Assembly: GCF_001642735.1 (NCBI RefSeq) | Contig: NZ_LWHM01000031.1 | Span: forward strand, 62,001-126,000 | Length of the DNA stretch: 64,000 nt | Direction: 5' to 3' | Source of the DNA: Pseudohongiella nitratireducens | Lineage (GTDB): Bacteria; Pseudomonadota; Gammaproteobacteria; Pseudomonadales; Pseudohongiellaceae | Translations under genes and position numbers: made by a program | The notes under the pieces: model-generated | Databases searched by the model: none | Told to the model about the DNA's origin: nothing | What the model saw: only the letters and a program-made list of their open reading frames with translations | Shown: one piece after another, positions 8,760 to 18,383 of the stretch | Layout: each line of letters starts with the position of its first letter | How positions within the stretch are numbered: the first letter of the stretch is position 1

Positions 8760-11171
8760 TTAATCAGTAACCGGCGCAAACGGCCATTGCCACTGATTAA
8801 TTTCCGGCGCATCAACACCATGTTGATGCGCATACTGCAAGCAGGCTATTTGCTGATCCCGAAAATCCTGCTTGGCGTGAGCACCTCTGACTTTTAACCC
8901 GGGCACCCAGTTGATGACATCAATTGCCAGACTGAAACGGTCAATACAATTAGCGATAGCCAATTCGAGCGGTGTATTAATATTGCCGTGCTCGACATAC
9001 CCCCGGACGTGTAAATTGGGGTGATTATTGCGACGGTATGCCAGACGGTGGATTAGCCACGGGTAACCATGAAAATTAAAAATGATTGGTTTGTCCGTGG
9101 TAAACAAGCTGTCAAAATCCCGATCGGAGAGTCCATGGGGGTGCTCGCTTTCCGGAGTCAGCCGAAACAGATCAACCACGTTGATAAAGCGGATTTTTAA
9201 CGTCGGAAACGCGTCACGCAACAAGGCAGTAGCAGCCAATGCTTCTTTGGTCGGAATATCGCCACACCCCACCATGACCACATCAGGCTCCTCGCCTTCA
9301 TCGTTGCTGGCCCAGGGCCAGATCCCCAAACCTTTAATACAATGCGCAATGGCGCTGTCCATATCCAGATACTGAATATGAGACTGCTTGTCGCAGACTA
9401 TGACATTTATATCATTCTGGCTTCGCAAACAGTGGTCCGCTGTGGAAAGCAGGCAATTGACATCGGGGGGCAGATAAATGCGAGTTACCGAAGGGCTTTT
9501 ATTCACTACCAGATCCAGAAACCCGGGGTCCTGATGTGTAAAGCCATTATGATCCTGTCGCCAGACAGTCGAGGTAATCAGGTAGTTAATCGAAGCAATC
9601 GGAGCGCGCCAAGACAGTTTTTCAGCAATGGCAAGCCACTTGGCATGCTGATTGAACATGGAATCAATCACATGCACAAACGCCTCATAGGTGGCAAAGA
9701 AACCGTGCCTGCCTGTCAGAAGATAGCCTTCCAGCCACCCCTGCAAGGTATGCTCCGATAACATCTCAAGGACTCGTCCGTCCGGACTTAACTCCCCGCC
9801 ATTGTCATCTTCTGGCAGGTAATCCTCCAACCATAATTTTTTACTGACTTCATAAATCGCATCCAGTTTATTGGACGTATTTTCATCAGGACCAAACACA
9901 CGGAAGTTGCTATTGTTCATTTGCATGATATCGCGCAAAAAAGCCCCCAAAGGACGAGTATTCATCGCACTGCTGGTTGCCGGACTACCAACCCTGGCAG
10001 CATAGTCACGAAAATCCGGCAAACGCAAATTGCGTTTCACCATGCCGCCATTGGCATGCAGATTGGCACTCATGCGCCGATACCCTTGCGGTGCCAATGC
10101 CTGTAATGATGGTGACAAGCGACCTTCCTGGTCAAACAACTCTTCTGGACGGTAACTGCGCAACCACTGCTCCAGTAACGTCAGGTGCTCGGGATTATCA
10201 TGGACTTCAGTCAGTGGTACCTGGTGTGCCCGCCAGTAACCTGCCACTTTATTGCCATCTACAAAGTCCGGCCCTGTCCACCCTTTGGGGGAACGCAAGA
10301 CAATCATTGGCCAGATCTGACGTTTTGCCTGACCGGATTGGCGTGCCTGTTTCTGCAGACGCTTGATATCAGCAATACAGCTTTCCATCGCAGCAGCCAT
10401 CTTCTGATGCATGATCATGGGATCATCGCCCTCGACAAAGCAAGGCTTCCATCCATAGCCGATAAACAGTGCTTCCAGTTCATCATGCGGTATCCGCGAT
10501 AATAAAGTAGGGTTGTTTATCTTGTAGCCATTGAGGTGCAGTATGGGCAGCACAGCCCCGTCCCGTATGGGATTGATAAATTTGCCAGAATGCCAGGAAG
10601 TGGCCAAAGGCCCCGTTTCAGCTTCACCATCACCGATCGCGACAACACTGATGAGATCGGGGTTGTCAAAAATGGCTCCGGTGGCATGAGAAAGACTGTA
10701 GCCCAGTTCGCCCCCCTCATGAATGGACCCGGGTAACTCAGGTGTACAATGGCTCCCGATGCCGCCAGGAAAGGAGAACTGTCTGAACAGGTGCTTTATA
10801 CCGAGTGCGTCCTGGCTGACATCGGGATATACTTCCGAGTACATTCCTTCAAGGTAAACCGGTGCGATAACCCCTGGCGCCCCATGCCCTGGACCAGCCA
10901 GAAAAATCGCATTCAGGTCATCGCGATTGATTAGCCGGTTCATATGCACATACATAAATGACAGCCCCGGGCTTGCCCCCCAATGGCCAAGCAAGCGCTT
11001 TTTCAAATGCTTGACCTGTAAAGGCTCCTGCAGCAGCGGATTGTCCTGCAGATAAATCATGCCAGCTGCCAAATAATTACAGGCACGCCAATAAGCATCC
11101 AGTGCTTGCAGCTCATTCTCCGGTATAACACTCGCCTCTAGCCTGGTATCAGTATCTACAGCGTTGTTCAT
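8760..11171 (-). CDS. xfp: phosphoketolase
   Basis: This 803-residue thiamine-diphosphate enzyme carries both phosphoketolase signatures: [15 protein letters not shown] and [15 protein letters not shown] (about residues 150-210). It cleaves xylulose-5-phosphate, and in many members fructose-6-phosphate, with inorganic phosphate to give acetyl phosphate plus an aldose phosphate. Length matches the family. The ATG at 11171 has GGAG six bases upstream. It lies 99 bp downstream of the acetate kinase-PduL gene on the same strand, which would consume its acetyl phosphate product. Confidence 0.95.
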   Translation of the reverse strand: MNNAVDTDTRLEASVIPENELQALDAYWRACNYLAAGMIYLQDNPLLQEPLQVKHLKKRLLGHWGASPGLSFMYVHMNRLINRDDLNAIFLAGPGHGAPGVIAPVYLEGMYSEVYPDVSQDALGIKHLFRQFSFPGGIGSHCTPELPGSIHEGGELGYSLSHATGAIFDNPDLISVVAIGDGEAETGPLATSWHSGKFINPIRDGAVLPILHLNGYKINNPTLLSRIPHDELEALFIGYGWKPCFVEGDDPMIMHQKMAAAMESCIADIKRLQKQARQSGQAKRQIWPMIVLRSPKGWTGPDFVDGNKVAGYWRAHQVPLTEVHDNPEHLTLLEQWLRSYRPEELFDQEGRLSPSLQALAPQGYRRMSANLHANGGMVKRNLRLPDFRDYAARVGSPATSSAMNTRPLGAFLRDIMQMNNSNFRVFGPDENTSNKLDAIYEVSKKLWLEDYLPEDDNGGELSPDGRVLEMLSEHTLQGWLEGYLLTGRHGFFATYEAFVHVIDSMFNQHAKWLAIAEKLSWRAPIASINYLITSTVWRQDHNGFTHQDPGFLDLVVNKSPSVTRIYLPPDVNCLLSTADHCLRSQNDINVIVCDKQSHIQYLDMDSAIAHCIKGLGIWPWASNDEGEEPDVVMVGCGDIPTKEALAATALLRDAFPTLKIRFINVVDLFRLTPESEHPHGLSDRDFDSLFTTDKPIIFNFHGYPWLIHRLAYRRNNHPNLHVRGYVEHGNINTPLELAIANCIDRFSLAIDVINWVPGLKVRGAHAKQDFRDQQIACLQYAHQHGVDAPEINQWQWPFAPVTD

Positions 11172-11270
11172 AGGTATCTCCGTCTGTCAGCGAAAGTTAC
11201 TCCGATATGTGATTATCAACTAATCTATTTTGTGACTTTTACATTGTCAGTCTGCCTATCTGTCCACGTT

Positions 11271-13109
11271 TCATTTCAATGTTTGTTGCTTCTTGTTAAC
11301 GATAGTAACGATACTGTCCGATTGTTTGTTTACCAGGTGTCCTTTTGTCGAAAAAGTGATACCCGCAGCATTAGCTTCGTCTGTATCAATGTGCATTTCA
11401 GTAAGAAAATTTCCATTCACCCGTACTTTGGTATTGGCAAACAAGGTCCGCCGCTCCCCTTCACCCAGCTCTACATCGACAAGATCGCCATCATTCAGCC
11501 CCCATGCAAGGGCATCATCACTGTGCATATGAATGTGACGGGCAGCAACAATCATTCCTCGAGTTACCAACTCGCCACAAGGACCACGCAGTCGTATCGG
11601 TGGCGTGTTATCGAGTTTACCTGAAGCACGCACTGGTGCCTCAATGCCTAATGTGAAAGTGTCAGTTCTCGACACCTCAATCTGTGTCTGCTCACGCTCA
11701 GGGCCCAGAATCCGCACGTTAGAAATGATACCCCTCGGACCAATCAGTTCAACGGTTTCCAGGGCTGCCCACGAGCCAGGCTGTCTGAGGGTTCGAAGCA
11801 CATTCAGCTGGTAGCCCTTACCAAACAGTAGCTCGACTGCGTGCCGGGAGAGGTGAACATGGCGGGCTGAAACAGCCACCGGAATGACACAGTTATCTTT
11901 ATTTTCCTGTAATCGGGCAGATTCCAGATGTTGTTGTACTTCTTTAGCGATCATCCATTGCTCACTGGTCCGTGTAACGATCACCTTGATTCTGGAAATT
12001 TCATGATTGATCAGTTGGGAATCAAAAGCGCTCAACTGCAGCGAGCTGTTTTTATTGACATCCAGTGACAGTCCCAAAAAATGTAATTGGTCACAAATAC
12101 GCTGACGCATGGTAGCGGAATTTTCACCGATCCCGCCGGTAAAGACGACCACATCCACCCCTCCCATCACTGCTGAATAAGCACCCAGATACTTTCTTAC
12201 CCGGTAGGCATAAACATTAATCGCCAATTGCGCATCACTACTTCCCTCTGCTGCTTGTTGTTCGATATTTCGCAAATCTGAACTTCCACCCAGGGCCTTT
12301 AGTCCGCTGTTGTGATAGAGCTGACGCTCTATCTCTTCGATGGACATCCCTGAGTGGCGCGACAAAAAGCTGAATAAACCAGGGTCAACATCACCCGAGC
12401 GAGTTCCCATCACCAGACCTTCCAGTGGTGTCATACCCATTGAGGTATCGACTGATACGCCATGGTTAATCGCACAAACACTCGCACCATTACCCAAATG
12501 ACAACTGATAATTCGCAGATCCGAGAGCGGAGTCTGTAACGCATCTGCTACACGCAATGCGACATAATGGTGTGAAGTACCATGAAAACCATATCGCCTA
12601 ACCCCCAGTTGACGCCATGACTTCGGGATGGCGTAGCTATAGGCTTCTTCGGGAATTGTCTTGTGGAATGATGTATCAAATACCGCAACCTGGGGTTTAT
12701 CTGGCCAGATTTCCTGGCTGATATAGATGCCACTCAAATTGGCCGGATTATGTAGCGGAGCCAGTGGTGTAGCATCTTCTATCAATGACAGTGTTTTATT
12801 ATCTATACGAACTGCTGCGGTTAACAGTGTTCCGCCATGAACAACCCGATGCCCAATAGCATCGAAATCATCATACCCCCACTGCTCCAACAGGTTGGGT
12901 ATATTTTCAATCGCATGCTCTACGTCAGTAACTTTGACACGATGATGCAGGGTTTCTCCCTGTTCTCCCCCGAGTTGAAAATGCAAATCACAGTACCCAT
13001 CCAGGAAATGTTCAAACTCTGCTTTCACAACCCGGGGGTCATCAATACGGGTATCAAAAATACCGAACTTTACGCTTGAGCTGCCAGCATTAAACACCAG
13101 TATTTTCAT
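11271..13109 (-). CDS. acetate kinase fused to PduL-type phosphotransacylase
   Basis: This 612-residue protein joins two enzymes. Residues 1 to about 400 are acetate kinase, with NAGSSSVKF at 7-15, HRVVHGG at 87, FDTSFH at 144, FHGTSH at 175, HLGNGAS at 204, GTRSGDVDPG at 235 and GGIGEN at 325. Residues about 409-595 are a PduL-like phosphate acyltransferase, with the zinc-ligand text RHVHL at 416-420, RHIHMH at 524-529 and the family tail MHIDTDEANAAG at 572. Together they could turn acetyl phosphate into acetate plus ATP and interconvert acetyl phosphate with acetyl-CoA. The start ATG overlaps the ATPase stop as ATGA, so the two are translationally coupled. The PduL half shows no obvious N-terminal microcompartment-targeting helix; its N-terminus is joined directly to the kinase. 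Confidence 0.92.
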   Translation of the reverse strand: MKILVFNAGSSSVKFGIFDTRIDDPRVVKAEFEHFLDGYCDLHFQLGGEQGETLHHRVKVTDVEHAIENIPNLLEQWGYDDFDAIGHRVVHGGTLLTAAVRIDNKTLSLIEDATPLAPLHNPANLSGIYISQEIWPDKPQVAVFDTSFHKTIPEEAYSYAIPKSWRQLGVRRYGFHGTSHHYVALRVADALQTPLSDLRIISCHLGNGASVCAINHGVSVDTSMGMTPLEGLVMGTRSGDVDPGLFSFLSRHSGMSIEEIERQLYHNSGLKALGGSSDLRNIEQQAAEGSSDAQLAINVYAYRVRKYLGAYSAVMGGVDVVVFTGGIGENSATMRQRICDQLHFLGLSLDVNKNSSLQLSAFDSQLINHEISRIKVIVTRTSEQWMIAKEVQQHLESARLQENKDNCVIPVAVSARHVHLSRHAVELLFGKGYQLNVLRTLRQPGSWAALETVELIGPRGIISNVRILGPEREQTQIEVSRTDTFTLGIEAPVRASGKLDNTPPIRLRGPCGELVTRGMIVAARHIHMHSDDALAWGLNDGDLVDVELGEGERRTLFANTKVRVNGNFLTEMHIDTDEANAAGITFSTKGHLVNKQSDSIVTIVNKKQQTLK

Positions 13110-15874
13110 GGGCTGCCATTCCTGGTCAACGTATGCGAGGTTCGACCAAGCAATAGACGCAACTGTTTCTCCAGCTCACAGATGACAAATACAATTGCAC
13201 CTATACTGAAGACAAGCACCCCGTCCCAGAAGGAGACCGGCCGTGTACCGAAAACATACTGCAAAGGAGGCAAATACGTAAATGCAAACTGCACGGCAGT
13301 GACACTGATCACTACCAGCCAGATCACTTTTGTGCCCTGGACTGCTTGCCAGTTAAGCGATGTCGTGTAGATATTGCGGACAAAAAACAGCAGGAATATT
13401 TCCATGGCAACTATGGTATTAACCACCAACGTTCGCGCTAGCTCTTCAGAATACCCACGATCCATGGCATAGAAATAGATACTGTAGACTCCACACAAAA
13501 TCAGCACGGCGATCATAACAATATACCAACTCATGGTAGCATTCAGCAGCGGCTCATTGCGCGCCCTGGGCGGACGAGACATGGTGTTCTCTTCTGTGGG
13601 CTCAAAAGCTAGAGCAATTCCCAGAGAAGCTGCTGTGACCAGATTTATCCACAGTATCTGGATTGCAGTGACAGGCAGCGACATTCCTGCAAGCAAGGCA
13701 ACAATGATCACCAGTGACTCCCCCGCATTGGTAGGTAGAGTCCAGGTAATAATTTTTTTGATGTTGTCATAAACAGTCCTGCCTTCACGCACGGCAGCAA
13801 CAATTGATGCAAAATTATCATCGGCCAGCACCAGGTCCGCTGCTTCTTTTGCTGCCTCACTGCCTTTTTTACCCATGGCAATGCCTGTATCAGCGCGTTT
13901 CAGGGCAGGCGCATCATTTACGCCGTCACCGGTCATTGCGACTGTCATTCCATTAGCTTGTAACGCATTAACAAGGCGTAACTTATGCTCAGGACTGGCA
14001 CGTGCAAAAACATCGCAATGCAGGACTTTATTCTTAAGCGCCAGATCATCTAGTTTATCAATATCTGTGCCCGTCAACACCTTGCCTGGATTCTGAAGAC
14101 CAACTTGCCGGCCAATCGCCGCCGCAGTCTGAGCATGGTCGCCGGTAATCATCTTGACGCCAATACCGGCCTGGTAACATTCACTGACGGCTTGAATCGC
14201 TTCCGTTCGCGGTGGGTCAATCATGCCAACCAGACCCAACAGAATCAGTGAGCCTGAAATACTGTCCTGCTCCAGCACAGTATTGCCAGCGTTTTCAGGA
14301 TGGACAGCCAATGCCAGCACCCGCTGCCCCATCGCCGCCACCTTCTCTGACTGGCAGGTCCAGTAAGCCGGATTCAATTCAGACGTGCTACCATCGGCAT
14401 TTTGTTGCTGGCTGCACATAAGCAGCACCTGTTCCGGGGCGCCTTTAACGAAAACAAATGCCTGGTGTTGGTGATTATGATTTAAGGTGGCCATAAAGCG
14501 ATGGCGGGCATCAAAGGGAATCACATCCGTTCGCTGCCAGTTGGCCTGCTCATAAGGTACCGACAGCCCCATTTTGCCGGCGAAAGCCAGCAAAGCACCT
14601 TCCATCGGATCACCTTCACTGTACCAGACAGCATTTTTTTCCTGAAGCTGAGCATCATTACAAAGTGCTGCCGCACGCGCCAGTTCCTCCAGAACAGGAT
14701 GCTCAACCGGATCCACTTCGGTTTCTCCCACAGTCAATAGCCCCGCGGGCCGATAACCTTCTCCGGACAGGCCAAACACATGTTGCCCGGTAATCACCGA
14801 AGAGACCATCATTTCATTTCGTGTCAGGGTGCCTGTCTTGTCAGTACAGATGACCGAAACCGAGCCAAGGGTTTCGATGGCAGGAAGACGTCTGACTATG
14901 GCATTGCGTTTTGCCATGGCTTGCACACCTATCGCCATTGTAATGGTGAGCACAGCAGGCAATCCTTCCGGAATGGCTGCCACAGAGAGCCCGACCACAA
15001 CCATAAATATTTCAGTGAAATCATGGTCATTGACGAAATACCCGAACCCCAGCAATAGTACTGCAACCAAAAGTATCAATGCAGTTAACCATTTAGCAAA
15101 CTGGTTCATTTGCCGCAACAATGGTGTTGTCATCACTTCAACAGAAGAAATCAACTGGCTGATACGCCCCACTTCGGCATTCTCCCCCGTTGCCACCACC
15201 ACACCATTGCATTGCCCGGTACTAACCAAAGTACCTGAAAAAAGCATACAGCGCCGATCCCCCAGCGCAGCTGACTCCGCCACTTGCCGGGTGTCTTTTT
15301 CTACAGGCACTGATTCGCCGGTCAGAATAGCCTCTTGTGCAGTGACGCCACGCGCTGCCAGCAGCCGCAAATCGGCTGGCACCTTATCACCTGGCTCAAG
15401 TATGACAATATCCCCTGGTACCAACGACTCGCCGTCAATCGTCACGCGCTTTCCGTCCCTCAGCACATTTGCCTTGAGAGACAGCATGTCTTTGATAGAC
15501 TCCATGGCTTTATCAGCTTTACCTTCCTGGATAATGCCGATAACGGCATTGGCAATGACAACAGCGAGGATCACCACCATATCCACCCAGTGATTCAAAA
15601 ATGCCGTAATCAAAGCAGCAGCGAGCAAAACATAAATCAGGATATTGTGAAATTGCCGCAAGAAGCGCAGCAGCGGGGTTTGTCTGGCCGAATCTGGCAG
15701 GCGGTTCGCGCCAAAAGCCTGAGAGCGGCGCTGGGCCTCCGCCTGGCTGAGCCCTGTCGGTGATGACGATAACTGCTGAAGCACCTCCAACTCAGATAAA
15801 CTGTGCCAGGCAACAGGTGTGTCACAATTTACGCTTATGGGCATACCTCTGCCATCCCTTGTCACTTCGGACAT
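13106..15874 (-). CDS. P2-type cation-translocating P-type ATPase
   Basis: This 922-residue ion pump has the actuator motif TGES at 185-188, the transmembrane ion-site motif PEGLP at 302, the phosphorylation motif DKTGTLT at 345-351, and the hinge motif TGDGVND followed by APALK. The N-terminal cation-ATPase domain (WHSLSELEVLQQL) and the ten-helix layout with a C-terminal transport domain place it in the P2A/PMR1-like group, which pumps calcium, manganese or sodium. The substrate cannot be settled by eye. It is the first gene of the minus-strand module and overlaps the acetate kinase fusion by 4 bp. The chosen start lacks a strong ribosome site; a start at MPISV (residue 11) is possible. Confidence 0.9.
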   Translation of the reverse strand: MSEVTRDGRGMPISVNCDTPVAWHSLSELEVLQQLSSSPTGLSQAEAQRRSQAFGANRLPDSARQTPLLRFLRQFHNILIYVLLAAALITAFLNHWVDMVVILAVVIANAVIGIIQEGKADKAMESIKDMLSLKANVLRDGKRVTIDGESLVPGDIVILEPGDKVPADLRLLAARGVTAQEAILTGESVPVEKDTRQVAESAALGDRRCMLFSGTLVSTGQCNGVVVATGENAEVGRISQLISSVEVMTTPLLRQMNQFAKWLTALILLVAVLLLGFGYFVNDHDFTEIFMVVVGLSVAAIPEGLPAVLTITMAIGVQAMAKRNAIVRRLPAIETLGSVSVICTDKTGTLTRNEMMVSSVITGQHVFGLSGEGYRPAGLLTVGETEVDPVEHPVLEELARAAALCNDAQLQEKNAVWYSEGDPMEGALLAFAGKMGLSVPYEQANWQRTDVIPFDARHRFMATLNHNHQHQAFVFVKGAPEQVLLMCSQQQNADGSTSELNPAYWTCQSEKVAAMGQRVLALAVHPENAGNTVLEQDSISGSLILLGLVGMIDPPRTEAIQAVSECYQAGIGVKMITGDHAQTAAAIGRQVGLQNPGKVLTGTDIDKLDDLALKNKVLHCDVFARASPEHKLRLVNALQANGMTVAMTGDGVNDAPALKRADTGIAMGKKGSEAAKEAADLVLADDNFASIVAAVREGRTVYDNIKKIITWTLPTNAGESLVIIVALLAGMSLPVTAIQILWINLVTAASLGIALAFEPTEENTMSRPPRARNEPLLNATMSWYIVMIAVLILCGVYSIYFYAMDRGYSEELARTLVVNTIVAMEIFLLFFVRNIYTTSLNWQAVQGTKVIWLVVISVTAVQFAFTYLPPLQYVFGTRPVSFWDGVLVFSIGAIVFVICELEKQLRLLLGRTSHTLTRNGSP

Positions 15875-16024
15875 ATCGGAAACTGCTAGAGCCTCATACT
15901 AATTCTTAGCGGTATGCATAACAATGTAATCTGACACTTAATACCGACTAGATCAAACTTTCCGGACGATATGGCACAAGCACTTCAACTCAACTCAACT
16001 TTCCCTCATCTCAGTCAATCTATA

Positions 16025-16040
16025 TAGAACGGTCGCTCTA
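16025..16040. promoter_or_regulatory. quasi-palindrome upstream of the MFS gene
   Basis: TAGAACGGTCGCTCTA is an imperfect inverted repeat with matching TAGA/TCTA arms and CG cores. This is the usual style of TetR-family operators. It lies about 90 bp before the MFS start. No TetR gene is present in the window, so the regulator is unknown. Confidence 0.3.
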
Positions 16041-16129
16041 CCTGTGCTTCAATCGAAAGAAATTTCAAGCAGTCAATGTAGTCGTTTGTGAATCCTGTGG
16101 ATCAGACCATCAAGGGAGAGTGCAGCACC

Positions 16130-18001
16130 ATGAGCCAGAAGAACGTGGCACCCCAAACACATACTGACGATGATAACGGCAACCGGAACAGGACAGACAC
16201 CGGGATGTATGCCGACCCGTCAACCGTGGATAGCGGCTACGCCAAGTACGTATTGACGGTGTTGATCGTTATCTACATGTTTAACTTTATTGACCGGCAG
16301 ATCCTATCTATTCTGGCCAACGATATTAAGGCGGATCTGGGCATATCTGATGCCGAGATCGGCTTTCTCTACGGCACGGCCTTCGCCGTGTTTTATGCCA
16401 TTTTCGGGATCCCGCTGGGACGTCTGTCTGATCTTTGGGTTCGCAAACGCGTTATTGCCACTGGCCTGGGTTTCTGGAGCCTGATGACGGCTTTATCTGG
16501 CTTTGCCCGCAACTTTGGCATGCTGTCGACCTTTCGTATCGGTGTCGGGGTTGGCGAGGCCAGCGCCGGGCCTGCCGCCTACTCCATGATTGCAGACTAC
16601 TTCAAGCCGGCCAAACGGGCCACGGCCATGGCACTGTACTCCAGTGGTATCTATATTGGCAGCGGCATCGCCTATATGATTGGCGGTCCGGTGCTTGATA
16701 CCTGGAAAGCCTGGTACCCCGACCCGAGCCTGGCGCCTCTGGGCCTGGCCGGATGGCAGGTCGCTTTTCTTGCGGTGGGTATTCCTGGCATTTTGATGGC
16801 GTTTTGGGTCAACACACTCAAAGAGCCTATCCGTGGCATGAGTGAAGGGGTCATGGAGCCTGCCCCGCTACACCCACATCCGTTTAAAACAACCTTTACA
16901 GAATTACTGGCCATCTTCCCGGGCATCAACATTGTTTCGCTCGTGGCTGGCAAGGCACGCAACAAAGCGCTCAAATATAATGCCTGCCTGGCACTGGCAT
17001 TAGCGACGGTTGCATTGGTACTGGTTTACTTCACCAACATGAATGCTCCTTTGCTGTCCTGGCCACTGGTGGCGATTGCGGTTTACACAATGCTGACCAT
17101 TGCCCAGGCACTTTTGCTGTCCCTCTCCAAGCGACACTCGGAAAATGTGCAGCCTGGCAAAGTCTTTGCGGTGAACCTGTTCGGTGCTCTGATCATTGCT
17201 CTGGTCGCTTATGCCTGTTTCCTGTGGGCAGAGTCGGCGACAGGAAACCGCATGCTGCCAGGCAATATCATTCAATGGTCAGCGTTGGGGGTAGGTGTTT
17301 ATTGTGCATTTACCTGGGCACAATCGATGTCAATCAAACTGCCTGAAGTATTCCGTACCATGTTCCGTACGCCGACCCTGGTACTGGTTGGACTCGCCTT
17401 CCCGATCATGAGTTTTGTCACTTACGGCACCGGTTTCTGGGCCATTCCTCACGTACAGCGCACCTTTGAGGTTTCCAACTCTGAAGTAGGCATGGTGATG
17501 GGGCTGACTGCCGCCGGGGCGGGCCTGATGGGCGTGGCGTTTGGAGGCTGGCTGGCTGACAAACTTCGCAAGCGCTTTGTCAGTGGCCGCATGATCGCGG
17601 GGATTGTATCTGGGGTCGGTGCTGTGCCAACGGGACTGATGTTTCTGTACTCAGACGATATTGTCTCCACCTACATCTGGTATTTCATCTTTGTTTTCTT
17701 CAAACCCATCTTCCTCGGGCCATCTTATGCCACCGTCACTGACCTCGTACCCAGTCACATGCGAGGCATGATCACAGCCGTGTATTTAATGCTGATGACT
17801 TTTATCGGACTGGCACTTGGACCGCATGTCATGGGTGTGCTCAGTGCTTCATACAGCTATGCAGGGATGGGATCTGCAGAAGCACTGCAAACTGCCGTAG
17901 CCTGGCCATTCATTCTCTATGGAGTCGGCATTGCGCTGGCATTTATGGCGTGTTTTACCATCAAAAAAGATGAAGCACGATTCCAGACCGCCCAGGCATG
18001 A
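16130..18001 (+). CDS. MFS transporter, spinster-like, with enlarged centre
   Basis: The protein has 623 residues. The first half is clearly major facilitator superfamily of the spinster-like branch: FNFIDRQILSIL in helix 1, GRLSDLWVRKRVI as the helix 2-3 loop motif, and GVGEASAGPAAYSMI in helix 5. The last third has matching C-domain helices (AGAGLMGVAFGGWLADKLRKR). Between helices 6 and 7 lies an extra stretch of about 170 residues with roughly four further hydrophobic segments (around residues 280-420). The start ATG at 16130 has GGAGAG nine bases upstream and is preferred over the in-frame GTG at 16088. Substrate is unknown. The stop codon sits exactly where the opposing HTH pseudogene loses its homology. 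Confidence 0.85.
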   Translation: MSQKNVAPQTHTDDDNGNRNRTDTGMYADPSTVDSGYAKYVLTVLIVIYMFNFIDRQILSILANDIKADLGISDAEIGFLYGTAFAVFYAIFGIPLGRLSDLWVRKRVIATGLGFWSLMTALSGFARNFGMLSTFRIGVGVGEASAGPAAYSMIADYFKPAKRATAMALYSSGIYIGSGIAYMIGGPVLDTWKAWYPDPSLAPLGLAGWQVAFLAVGIPGILMAFWVNTLKEPIRGMSEGVMEPAPLHPHPFKTTFTELLAIFPGINIVSLVAGKARNKALKYNACLALALATVALVLVYFTNMNAPLLSWPLVAIAVYTMLTIAQALLLSLSKRHSENVQPGKVFAVNLFGALIIALVAYACFLWAESATGNRMLPGNIIQWSALGVGVYCAFTWAQSMSIKLPEVFRTMFRTPTLVLVGLAFPIMSFVTYGTGFWAIPHVQRTFEVSNSEVGMVMGLTAAGAGLMGVAFGGWLADKLRKRFVSGRMIAGIVSGVGAVPTGLMFLYSDDIVSTYIWYFIFVFFKPIFLGPSYATVTDLVPSHMRGMITAVYLMLMTFIGLALGPHVMGVLSASYSYAGMGSAEALQTAVAWPFILYGVGIALAFMACFTIKKDEARFQTAQA

Positions 18002-18310
18002 TCTTCTGCCAAATGCCAGATCGACGCACTACCTTCGTGAACCGGCAAAGGAAATGTTTCCGGGTGAGTGAGCATGAGTTTGCGCATTGCCTGACGGGAG
18101 ACACCTACTAAGTCAGCGATGTCCGTTAAACCAACAAGGTCGGGTGAAACTTCGATCAGTCGAGCCGAAGGGGTTACATTCTTTACATCGGCCAAAGCTG
18201 TGTGGATTGCCTTCTCGACGCTCACCGCCTCACGGGAGAACTCCAGCGCCAAGGCGCTCCACCAGGTCATCCGGATCATAGTCGTGGAGTGAATTTACTC
18301 ACTCTCGGTG
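18002..18310 (-). pseudogene. HTH DNA-binding protein remnant
   Basis: The minus strand encodes ALEFSREAVSVEKAI, then DLVGLTDIADLVGVSRQAMRKLM and HEGSASIWHLAE. I recognise this as the middle of a common small bacterial DNA-binding protein of about 140 residues with an AlpA-like helix-turn-helix. Just upstream, DYDPDDLVERLG, its expected N-terminal text, occurs in a different frame with a stop before it, and the linking segment is missing. Downstream, homology ends at the MFS stop codon and the open frame runs on inside the MFS gene to 17917. Both ends are therefore damaged and the gene is most likely dead. Confidence 0.6.
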
Positions 18311-18383
18311 AGCATTACCGTTGTTCTATAAACTTTGGCATCTTGTCCAGCATAGCGCTGGAGAGACTCAGAAAGACCTTATT

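Noticed and set aside
17000-17275. Minus-strand open frame inside the MFS gene
   Set aside because: Antisense shadow of hydrophobic MFS sequence without a ribosome site or family text.
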